From positions 1 to 9,116 of the forward strand of contig JAVBKA010000186.1 in NCBI GenBank assembly GCA_031546715.1: DNA of 9,116 nt. The letters run 5' to 3'. Below the pieces are notes generated by a model. That model worked only from the letters and a program-made list of their open reading frames with translations, did not search any database and was not told the origin of the DNA. A program made the position numbers and the translations under genes. This document shows, piece after piece, positions 1 through 5,419 of this stretch. This stretch comes from JAVBKA01 sp031546715 (GTDB lineage Bacteria; Bacillota; Clostridia; Oscillospirales; UBA929). Each line of letters opens with the position of its first letter. Position 1 is the stretch's first letter.

Positions 1-882
1 GCATTTGTTTTCGCCGCTCAAATGATTAACTTCACGATACCTGCAACAGGCTCCAGCGGGCACATCGGCGGAGGAATTCTTCTGGCTGTACTGCTTGGCC
101 CATACGCAGGATTTCTCACTCTCACCGCCGTGCTGTTGATACAAGCACTGTTTTTTGCAGACGGCGGCTTACTTGCCCTAGGCTGCAACATGCTGAACAT
201 GGGGCTGTTTGCCTGCTTTGTCGCATACCCACTGATATACAAGCCGCTGCTCCGAAAAGGCACATCCATTGCAAAGCTTTGGATTGCGTCTATATTATCC
301 GTTGTTGTCGCATTACAGCTTGGCTCTTTCGGCGTGGTTTTGGACACCTTGATTTCAGGCAAAACCGAGCTGCCCTTTTCCCTCTTTGTGGTGCTTATGC
401 AGCCGATTCACCTCGCAATCGGCATATTTGAGGGCATTATTACCGCCTCTGTGCTGACGTTTATTTGGAAGGCACGTCCTGCACTTCTCGACCCGCAGAT
501 TATGCCTGAAAAAAGCGGCATTCCCCTCAAAACTGTGCTGATTACACTACTTGTCGCCGTGGTAATCATCGGTGGCGGGCTTTCATGGTTTGCTTCCTCT
601 AATCCTGACGGACTTGAGTGGTCTATTGCGAAAACTACAGACAGCGAGCTTAGCTCCGAGGGAAGTCTCCACGGCGTTTCAGCATGGCTTCAAGAGACAT
701 TTTCTTTTTTGCCTGATTACGACTTTAAAAACAGCTCTCCAAGCGAGGAAACCCCTGTTAATTTAGGCACAAGTTTGTCCGGCATTGTGGGCGGCGGCTT
801 GACGCTACTTCTTGTATTCGGAATCGGTGCAGTAATTTCAATATTCAAAAAGAAACGGAAAACACCAATAAATGAGGACTGA
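1..882 (+). CDS. cbiM: CbiM/NikM-type ECF substrate-binding membrane protein with fused PDGLE domain (5' partial)
   Basis: This is the substrate-specific (S) component of a cobalt or nickel energy-coupling-factor importer in the cell membrane. The frame is open from base 1, and the residues before the first ATG (22) read AFVFAAQ, matching the conserved CbiM stretch that precedes the metal-site loop. The gene therefore starts upstream, and the N-terminal Met-His metal ligands known for this family are outside the window. Visible are the SGH loop (His codon 61-63, the position of a known metal ligand), the FADGG and ALGCNMLNMG motifs, and several hydrophobic segments. After a membrane segment comes a PDGLEW motif (visible residues 202-207), a PDYDF motif near 238-242 and a last membrane helix ending in a Lys/Arg-rich tail. 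This is the PDGLE/CbiN-like domain, here fused rather than encoded separately. The 3' end overlaps cbiQ by 11 nt. Co2+ versus Ni2+ cannot be decided from the sequence. Confidence 0.93.
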   Translation, partial: AFVFAAQMINFTIPATGSSGHIGGGILLAVLLGPYAGFLTLTAVLLIQALFFADGGLLALGCNMLNMGLFACFVAYPLIYKPLLRKGTSIAKLWIASILSVVVALQLGSFGVVLDTLISGKTELPFSLFVVLMQPIHLAIGIFEGIITASVLTFIWKARPALLDPQIMPEKSGIPLKTVLITLLVAVVIIGGGLSWFASSNPDGLEWSIAKTTDSELSSEGSLHGVSAWLQETFSFLPDYDFKNSSPSEETPVNLGTSLSGIVGGGLTLLLVFGIGAVISIFKKKRKTPINED

Positions 883-1675
883 CGCTGTAGGCAAGGCGTA
901 TTTAACAATCCGTTCCCTTGATGATTTTGCACATAGAAAAGGCGCGATATTTTCTCTCCATCCAGCGATTAAGCTTTCTGTGACAGTTATTTACATATTT
1001 GCAGTCGCGTCCTTTGGACGGTACGACATAATTGGCTTGCTTCCAATGGCGATTTTTCCCGTTTTCCTGCTCACCGCCTCGGACTTACCATACAGTTTTT
1101 TTGCAAAACGCATTGTGCTTGTACTGCCGTTTATTTTATTGGTCGGTGCGTTTAACCCCATATTTGACAGGGTTGCGGTGACGGTTGCGGGCACTGAGCT
1201 TGCCAGAGGCTGGTTAAGCTTCGCCGCAATTTTTCTCAAGGGGTTACTTACTGCCTCAGCCGCCATTTTGCTCGTAGCCACCACTGGTATGGACAATATT
1301 GCCGCTGCGCTGAGAAGCTTCAAAGTCCCGAAAATTTTTGTGCTTCAGCTATTGCTCACATACCGCTACATATCCGTGCTTCTACTGGAAACAGGTCGGA
1401 TTTCAGGGGCTTATCAGCTCCGTGCGCCCTCTGAGCACGGCATTCGCTTTTCCGCATGGGGTTCGTTGGCAGGGCAGCTTCTGTTGCGTACCTTCGATAG
1501 AGCGCAAAGAGTGTATGATGCTATGCGTCTCAGGGGATTTAACGGCGAATATAAAACAGCCGCTCCCAAAAAAGCGGCGTTTAGTGATTTTTTGTATCTT
1601 GCGGTCTGGGTACTGCTGTTTTTTCTTACTAGGCGTTTTAATCTGCCGATTATACTTGGCAATCTTTTTTCATAG
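872..1675 (+). CDS. cbiQ: CbiQ/EcfT-type transmembrane component of cobalt/nickel ECF transporter
   Basis: This is the T component of the importer. It is a membrane protein that couples ATP hydrolysis by CbiO to movement of CbiM. The 267-residue length is normal for CbiQ. The protein opens with a cytoplasmic stretch ending in HPAIKL, typical of the family, followed by hydrophobic segments at about 33-47, 53-70, 80-95, 115-138 and 240-253. The two cytoplasmic coupling motifs lie around residues 180-188 (AYQLRAPSE) and 216-225 (DAMRLRGFNG), the second containing the usual Arg-Gly pair. The ATG at 872 lies inside the end of cbiM in another frame and has only a weak purine-rich site before it, so translational coupling to cbiM is likely. 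Its stop codon overlaps the ribosome binding site of cbiO. Identity is clear from sequence and gene order; metal specificity is not. Confidence 0.92.
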   Translation: MRTDAVGKAYLTIRSLDDFAHRKGAIFSLHPAIKLSVTVIYIFAVASFGRYDIIGLLPMAIFPVFLLTASDLPYSFFAKRIVLVLPFILLVGAFNPIFDRVAVTVAGTELARGWLSFAAIFLKGLLTASAAILLVATTGMDNIAAALRSFKVPKIFVLQLLLTYRYISVLLLETGRISGAYQLRAPSEHGIRFSAWGSLAGQLLLRTFDRAQRVYDAMRLRGFNGEYKTAAPKKAAFSDFLYLAVWVLLFFLTRRFNLPIILGNLFS

Positions 1676-1678
1676 GAG
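1674..1678 (+). promoter_or_regulatory. Ribosome binding site of cbiO (supports TTG start)
   Basis: AGGAG lies 6 nt before a TTG at 1685 and overlaps the TAG stop of cbiQ (1673-1675). No ATG is suitably placed, and the TTG puts the whole ABC domain in frame, so TTG is taken as the start. Confidence 0.75.
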
Positions 1679-1684
1679 AATACT

Positions 1685-2416
1685 TTGAGCCATCACAAAC
1701 TAGAAATAAAATCCGTTGACTATGTCTATCCGGACACCTCTACAAAGGTTATTAACAGTTTATCCGCCGTTATAACCCACGGAGAATCCATCGCGCTGTT
1801 AGGTGCCAACGGCGCAGGTAAATCAACACTTCTTATGCTGCTAATGGGCATATTGTCCCCCGTCAGCGGTGAAATTTACGTTGGCGAGGTGCTGATGACC
1901 CAAAAAACGCTCCCTGACATCAGAAAACGGGTGGGCTTTGTGTTTCAGAACCCTGACGACCAGTTATTTATGTCCACAATATATGATGATGTCGCCTTCG
2001 GTCCTAGAAACGCGGGACTTTCAGAGGCAGAGGTTACCGCAAGGGTAACAGAGGCGTTAGAGCGCACAGGCATATCACATTTGAAGAACAGAGCACCCTT
2101 TAGATGCTCAGGGGGAGAAAAACGAGCGGCGGCTATTTCAGGAGTGCTTGCCATGAAGCCCGACATTCTCATTTTAGACGAGCCCAGCAGTGACCTTGAC
2201 CCAAAAGCGCGGCGCAAGGTTATTGACCTGCTGAAAACCTTCGACCACACTAAAATTATTGCAAGTCATGACATTGATATGGTATACGAACTATGCCAGC
2301 GCACGATTATTATTCAAAATGGGCAGCTTAAGGCTGACGGCGATACTAAAAAAATCGTAACCGATAGCGTCCTCATGGATAATTGCGGGCTAATTGCTAT
2401 CGAAAATAAGAAATGA
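1685..2416 (+). CDS. cbiO: CbiO-type ATP-binding protein of cobalt/nickel ECF transporter
   Basis: This is the cytoplasmic ATPase of the importer, expected to work as a dimer bound to CbiQ. All ABC landmarks are present in 243 residues: Walker A GANGAGKST (40-48), Q-loop FQNPDDQLF with Gln88, signature CSGGE (141-145), Walker B ILILDEP (161-167) with catalytic Glu166, D-loop SSDLDP, and the H-loop His195 in ASHD. The signature begins with Cys instead of the common Leu; the following GEKRAAA is typical of CbiO. The length and lack of a long C-terminal extension fit CbiO rather than the vitamin-type EcfA proteins. The start is TTG. The single ATPase next to one cbiQ and one cbiM indicates a dedicated (group I) metal importer. 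Confidence 0.94.
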   Translation: MSHHKLEIKSVDYVYPDTSTKVINSLSAVITHGESIALLGANGAGKSTLLMLLMGILSPVSGEIYVGEVLMTQKTLPDIRKRVGFVFQNPDDQLFMSTIYDDVAFGPRNAGLSEAEVTARVTEALERTGISHLKNRAPFRCSGGEKRAAAISGVLAMKPDILILDEPSSDLDPKARRKVIDLLKTFDHTKIIASHDIDMVYELCQRTIIIQNGQLKADGDTKKIVTDSVLMDNCGLIAIENKK

Positions 2417-2418
2417 AC

Positions 2419-2424
2419 AGGTGA
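2419..2424 (+). promoter_or_regulatory. Ribosome binding site of the DUF4180 gene (supports GTG start)
   Basis: AGGTGA ends 4 nt before the GTG at 2429 and starts just after the cbiO stop, which supports the GTG start and co-transcription with cbiO. Confidence 0.6.
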
Positions 2425-2428
2425 TTTA

Positions 2429-2758
2429 GTGGAGATTAAGATAGAAAACGGTGTGGCAGAAATTCAAAGTGCAAGCGTTCTTATCACCGATGTGCAAAGT
2501 GCGTTGGACTTAATGGCGACTGTGAGCTTTGAGCATAAATGTAACTCAATGGTTATTCCAAAGGAATGCATTTGCGAAGATTTTTTTGACTTAAAGACAA
2601 AACTTGCAGGGGATATTCTCCAAAAATTCACCAATTATAATTTTAACGTAACAATTGTCGGCGATTTTTCAGTATACACCAGCAAAAGCCTCAAGGATTT
2701 TATGTACGAATCCAACAAGGGTACTCAGGTGCGTTTTGTATCATCTGAAAATCAGTAA
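2429..2758 (+). CDS. DUF4180 domain protein
   Basis: A 109-residue soluble protein with no signal peptide or membrane segment. It spans a whole DUF4180 domain: the sequence VLITDVQSALDLMATV (17-32), a KECICEDFFDLKTKLAGDILQKF stretch in the middle (given here in pieces: EDFFDLKT at about 50-57, LAGDILQKF at about 59-67), and IVGDFSVYTSKSLKDFMYE near 76-94 are characteristic. The function of this family is not known to me; the recurring family arrangement suggests a small alpha/beta fold. It begins 12 nt after cbiO with a good ribosome binding site, so it is probably transcribed with the metal importer. Whether it has a role in metal uptake is unknown. The assignment rests on remembered family motifs, not on a search. 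Confidence 0.8.
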   Translation: MEIKIENGVAEIQSASVLITDVQSALDLMATVSFEHKCNSMVIPKECICEDFFDLKTKLAGDILQKFTNYNFNVTIVGDFSVYTSKSLKDFMYESNKGTQVRFVSSENQ

Positions 2759-2765
2759 GTGCGGA

Positions 2766-2826
2766 TTAACCCGGTAGTAAAAAATATGCTTGCATATTTT
2801 TACTAATGTCGGAGCGACAAGGTTAA
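2766..2826 (+). repeat. Nested inverted repeats with a possible three-way-junction fold
   Basis: Between the DUF4180 gene and the next gene lie three nested inverted repeats. The outer pair is TTAACC (2766-2771) with GGTTAA (2821-2826). Inside are a 14-bp AT-rich stem with one bulged A (2775-2789 with 2792-2805, two-base loop) and a small hairpin TGTCG-GAG-CGACA (2807-2819). Together they could fold as a three-way junction. The T run lies inside the right arm and is not followed by a further U tract, so this is not a convincing terminator. It may be a copy of a short interspersed palindromic repeat, or a structured leader of the downstream gene. The inverted repeats are seen directly; any role is inference. 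Confidence 0.55.
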
Positions 2827-2870
2827 GGGAGCATGATAATGTTTGCGAGTTAATCTATGGTTAAATATAC

Positions 2871-2878
2871 AAAGGGAG
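2871..2878 (+). promoter_or_regulatory. Ribosome binding site favouring the GTG start at 2887
   Basis: AAAGGGAG ends 8 nt before the GTG at 2887. The in-frame ATG at 2857 lies upstream of it and has no purine-rich site at a suitable distance, so the GTG is the better start. Confidence 0.6.
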
Positions 2879-2886
2879 CGATTGCT

Positions 2887-3399
2887 GTGGAAACTAAGGT
2901 TTTAGGCTTTGAGGAATTTATTACAGATGTTGAGCCTCAATATCAAAACGAGATTTCAGCCTTACATCATGAGCTTTTAAAGCAAAACTGTAAAACCAAG
3001 TACGAAGAAGCAAAAAGCGGCTTTGTGGTGTCCTACATCGATGCTAAGTCAAAAAAGGTTCTCTTTAACTATGTTTTCCGAAAAAAAGGCTTATTAGCTC
3101 GCATTTACGGCAATAATATCGATAAATACACTGATTTGTTACAAACTCTTCCGCCAGAAATGCGGAAGGAAATCGCCGTCGCCCCCGATTGCAAGCGACT
3201 TATCGACCCTGAAAGCTGTAGCTCTAAATGCGCAATGGGCTACTCCTTCACTATGGACGGTGTTGACTATAAAAAATGCAGATTCAACAGTTTTATGCAC
3301 GAAGTAACTGCCGAAACCTTTCCATATATAAAAAGCTTTGTTGAAAACGAACTATGCGCAAGGCTTGAGACTACTCCCACGCCAGCAGTAGCCAGATAG
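2887..3399 (+). CDS. Conserved-looking cysteine-containing protein of unknown function
   Basis: I cannot assign this to a named family, although it resembles an uncharacterised group of about 180-residue proteins I associate with Firmicutes. From the GTG it has 170 residues; an ATG at 2857 would add ten. There is no signal peptide or membrane segment. The N-terminal half is charged and contains FVVSYIDAKSKKVLFNYVFRK followed by ARIYGNN, which reads like an alpha/beta domain. The C-terminal half holds four clustered cysteines in CKRLIDPESC, SSKC and KKCRFN, spaced C-x8-C-x3-C-x15-C (residues 102, 111, 115 and 131 from the GTG), which could bind a metal ion. It ends 34 nt from the convergent birA. 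It may be transcribed with the upstream genes, but the structured gap leaves this open. No function is proposed. Confidence 0.75.
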   Translation: METKVLGFEEFITDVEPQYQNEISALHHELLKQNCKTKYEEAKSGFVVSYIDAKSKKVLFNYVFRKKGLLARIYGNNIDKYTDLLQTLPPEMRKEIAVAPDCKRLIDPESCSSKCAMGYSFTMDGVDYKKCRFNSFMHEVTAETFPYIKSFVENELCARLETTPTPAVAR

Positions 3400-3433
3400 A
3401 CCGCAATCAGCGCCACATCCCAAAAAACAACGC

Positions 3434-4207
3434 CTACTGACAAGTCTGTACTATTTCCCCGCTGCCCACTGCTTCAACACTGCCGTCAGACTTGCGGACA
3501 AGCAGCTTGGCGTTGCGGTCAACATCCAGTGCTATACCCTCTACAACCCTTGCGCCGTCAAGGATTCGCACCGCTGTGCCCAATGTTACACAACGCTGAC
3601 GGTATCGGTTTAGCCACGCCTCTAGGTTATCACCAAAGGCATCCTTGAGCATTTCATCCAGTGAGTTTATTACCTCTGCGCACAGTTTTTCCCTTGAAAC
3701 CGTTCTGCCTGTAAGCATTTTTAGGGATACCGCAATGTGTTCAAGCTCAATCGGGAAACTGTCCTGATTGGCGTTTATTCCGATGCCTACCATGATATAG
3801 GCTTGATTGTCCGTCACATGTCCGATGGTCATGATGCCGCTGAGCTTCTTGCCTTGATGCAGTATGTCATTAGGCCACTTTGCGTCTGCCTTTAGTCCGC
3901 AAACGCTTTCAACTGCGTCTAGTACGCACAGGGCAGACAGCGCGGTTATAGGAGGCAGACTGTCCGGCTGACAGTCTGGGCGCAGCAGTACGGTCATATA
4001 CAGTCCGCCGTCCTCCGAGGCAAAGCTTCGCCCCAGACGTCCTCTTCCCGCGGTTTGCCGTGTTGTGATTAGTACTGCGCCATGTTCGCCGCCATTGTTG
4101 GCAAGCTCCCGCGCCATGTCAAAGGTTGATGTGGTTTCGTCAAGATACATAAGTGTTGAGCCGATACTGCCGCTTTTAATAAGCGGCTTTATTTTGTTTA
4201 TATCCAT
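3434..4207 (-). CDS. birA: Biotin--[acetyl-CoA carboxylase] ligase, class I (no DNA-binding domain)
   Basis: This enzyme activates biotin with ATP to biotinyl-AMP and attaches it to the target lysine of biotin carboxyl carrier domains. The 257 residues contain the adenylate-binding loop GRGRLGR (54-60), KWPND (110-114), the catalytic-lysine motif KLSGI (Lys121), GIGIN (141-145), and a C-terminal SH3-like domain ending in SGEI. The protein begins with about 20 residues before the catalytic core (YLDETTSTFD). There is no room for the N-terminal winged helix found in bifunctional BirA repressors, so it should act as an enzyme only. The ATG lies 2 nt after the stop of the upstream protease gene, so the two genes are almost certainly co-transcribed. 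No convincing terminator is visible in the 34-nt gap to the convergent gene. Confidence 0.93.
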   Translation of the reverse strand: MDINKIKPLIKSGSIGSTLMYLDETTSTFDMARELANNGGEHGAVLITTRQTAGRGRLGRSFASEDGGLYMTVLLRPDCQPDSLPPITALSALCVLDAVESVCGLKADAKWPNDILHQGKKLSGIMTIGHVTDNQAYIMVGIGINANQDSFPIELEHIAVSLKMLTGRTVSREKLCAEVINSLDEMLKDAFGDNLEAWLNRYRQRCVTLGTAVRILDGARVVEGIALDVDRNAKLLVRKSDGSVEAVGSGEIVQTCQ

Positions 4208-4209
4208 GA

Positions 4210-4995
4210 TCAGACCTGCCGTGAGGTTGTGCTCCGGCGAAGCATACGCAGCCCTAGGTACAAAAGTGACGTTGAAAACAATGCGTAAATCAGCATTGTA
4301 TACAGTATGCTCCCCTGCGCAGGCTGTTGCTCCTCTGCCGTTGCAGGTGCTATATACGTAGACGCAAGTAGCGGAAGCATATTGTTAATGGCATGTAGTA
4401 GCATGGGGACTAAAATATTCTTAGTTTTGATGTAACAGTACGCAAGGCAGCAACCTAGTAGCGCGGTGGTTAAAAACCGATACAAATCAAGATGAAACAC
4501 CCCGAAAATCACCCCTGACGCCAAAACCTGCGACCGTACAGAAAAGTCTGACAGGCAGTGTAGAAAAAGCCCACGGTGCAGCAGTTCCTCGCATACAGCA
4601 GGCATCAGCACAACCATAAGCAATGCCACCGCAAGAGAATCGCTGCTAATAAATGCGCCGATTTCTTCACTTCGCTGGGACATGCCTGAAAAAATGCTCA
4701 TTGTCACCAGAGCCAGAGCCGAAACTGCAAAAAACGCCCCCGCCCATGTGACTATGCTCCCAATTACTCCTTTAACGCCCACTTTTTTAATAATAAACAC
4801 CTTAGATAACGGCGTATGCGCATAACGGAAAAGCAGTCCTCCAGATATGGCTATCACAGCCAGACCCAACTCCGTCAGACCCAGGCCGCCCATTCCCCAT
4901 CTGTTTTGCATATATGTTGCGAGGGTAAGCAAAAATAGCAGCGTTATCCCGAAGGAGATGGGGAGTACGTACATTTTCAGCCGAAAATACTTCAT
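4210..4995 (-). CDS. CPBP (CAAX/Abi-type) intramembrane metalloprotease
   Basis: A 261-residue polytopic membrane protein with hydrophobic segments at about 9-29, 38-56, 78-101, 120-134, 156-168, 175-189, 194-212 and 230-248. The three catalytic motifs of the CPBP glutamic-type protease family are present: EELLHRG (Glu136, Glu137, Arg141), FGVFH (Phe164, His168) and HAINN (His201, Asn205). All key residues are intact, so activity is likely. Substrates of bacterial members are mostly unknown; some act in bacteriocin immunity or surface-protein processing. The ATG is preceded by AGGGTG (5001-5006) with a 5-nt spacer. The gene sits downstream of a strong terminator and directly before birA, so it probably has its own promoter in 4996-5045, though only weak -10-like AT-rich sequence is visible there. 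The link with birA may be positional only. Confidence 0.88.
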   Translation of the reverse strand: MKYFRLKMYVLPISFGITLLFLLTLATYMQNRWGMGGLGLTELGLAVIAISGGLLFRYAHTPLSKVFIIKKVGVKGVIGSIVTWAGAFFAVSALALVTMSIFSGMSQRSEEIGAFISSDSLAVALLMVVLMPAVCEELLHRGLFLHCLSDFSVRSQVLASGVIFGVFHLDLYRFLTTALLGCCLAYCYIKTKNILVPMLLHAINNMLPLLASTYIAPATAEEQQPAQGSILYTMLIYALFSTSLLYLGLRMLRRSTTSRQV

Positions 4996-5044
4996 AAAAT
5001 CACCCTATTTTAATAAACCTATTGCCGAGTAAATCCACACTTAC

Positions 5045-5082
5045 AAAAATATATGGAAGGTCACTGACCGCCCATATATTTT
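5045..5082 (-). terminator. Rho-independent-type terminator after the abrB-like gene
   Basis: A long, almost perfectly symmetric inverted repeat centred on 5064: an 11-bp outer stem (5046-5056 with 5072-5082) and a 4-bp GGTC/GACC inner stem with a three-base loop, separated by one wobble pair and one mismatch. On the - strand the right arm ends in five U. It lies 35 nt after the stop of the abrB-like gene and before the protease gene. The symmetry and the T run on the opposite side (5079-5082) mean it could also act on + strand transcripts, but no + gene enters here. Confidence 0.75.
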
Positions 5083-5096
5083 GTACCATGTTCTTT

Positions 5097-5108
5097 AGAA
5101 CCGGTTCT
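5097..5108. repeat. Perfect 12-bp palindrome AGAACCGGTTCT
   Basis: This exact 12-bp dyad lies 8 nt beyond the abrB-like stop codon and before the terminator hairpin. It is GC-centred, unlike its AT-rich surroundings. It could be a protein-binding site or part of the RNA 3' structure. There is no direct evidence for either. Confidence 0.4.
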
Positions 5109-5116
5109 TGCCGAGA

Positions 5117-5359
5117 TTATGGATTTTTGATTTCTTCAAGACAGTCTGCGCAGATTTCTCTGCCTTTTATGTTCGTTGTGTTCCTTGAGTTACCGCAAAA
5201 CAAACATCCGGGTTCGAATTTTTTAAGAATTATGGTGTCATTCTCGACGTAAATCTCCAAGATGTCTTTCTCAGCAATGTTATATGACCTACGCAATTCA
5301 ATTGGCAAAACAATTCTTCCCAATTCATCCACAGGCCTGGTTATTCCAGTTGATTTCAT
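5117..5359 (-). CDS. AbrB/SpoVT-type transcriptional regulator with C-terminal zinc ribbon
   Basis: An 80-residue DNA-binding protein. Residues 1-48 form the AbrB/MazE-like swapped-hairpin domain, with the classic MKSTGITRPVDELGRIVLPIELRR opening (motif pieces: VDELGR at 10-15, LPIELRR at 18-24) followed by EKDILEIYVENDTIILKK. The tail carries CLFC (Cys52, Cys55) and CADC (Cys70, Cys73), a C-x2-C-x14-C-x2-C pattern expected to bind zinc. Clostridial AbrB proteins of this layout are transition-state regulators, so a global regulatory role is plausible but not shown here. Two in-frame ATG codons exist (5365 and 5359); the second lies 7 nt from a perfect AAGGAGG and is chosen. The gene has its own near-consensus promoter and terminator, so it is monocistronic. 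The neighbouring genes do not reveal its targets. Confidence 0.92.
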   Translation of the reverse strand: MKSTGITRPVDELGRIVLPIELRRSYNIAEKDILEIYVENDTIILKKFEPGCLFCGNSRNTTNIKGREICADCLEEIKNP

Positions 5360-5366
5360 AGTCATG

Positions 5367-5373
5367 CCTCCTT
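5367..5373 (-). promoter_or_regulatory. Ribosome binding site of the abrB-like gene
   Basis: AAGGAGG is a full-strength Shine-Dalgarno sequence. It lies only 1 nt from the ATG at 5365 but 7 nt from the ATG at 5359, so it decides for the second start. Confidence 0.85.
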
Positions 5374-5390
5374 AAAAAGCTTACGCCAGA

Positions 5391-5419
5391 ATTATACAGA
5401 AAAAGCCATGTTATGTCAA
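5391..5419 (-). promoter_or_regulatory. Near-perfect sigma-A promoter of the abrB-like gene
   Basis: On the - strand a TTGACA (-35, 5414-5419) and a TATAAT (-10, 5391-5396) are separated by exactly 17 nt. Transcription should start near 5384, giving a leader of about 25 nt containing the strong ribosome binding site. The -35 box contains the TGA stop (5416-5418) of the upstream SLH gene, so the gene is packed against its neighbour but independently transcribed. Confidence 0.88.

Noticed and set aside
2775..2805. Simple intrinsic terminator for the DUF4180 gene
   Set aside because: The stem is almost all A-T and the T run is inside the right arm, with mixed sequence after it. It fits better as part of the larger inverted-repeat element.
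2833..2853. Tiny frame ATG-ATA-ATG ending at TAA before the cysteine-containing protein gene, as a possible leader peptide
   Set aside because: It has only 4-6 codons and no recognisable amino acid bias. The purine-rich site before it is 1 nt from the first ATG. This is too little to call.
3400..3433. Terminator between the convergent + strand gene and birA
   Set aside because: There is an A6/T6 run but I find no stable GC-rich stem beside it on either strand.
3267..3443. A - strand frame from a TTG at 3443 with a hydrophobic, membrane-helix-like N-terminal half (about 58 codons), just after birA
   Set aside because: It is antisense to the 3' end of the + strand gene and lacks a proper ribosome binding site. 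The hydrophobic pattern fades after about 28 residues. A real remnant cannot be excluded but is not supported.
4996..5044. Promoter for the protease-birA unit
   Set aside because: AT-rich -10-like sequence is present, but no hexamer pair close to consensus at a 16-18 nt spacing could be identified, so no site is called.
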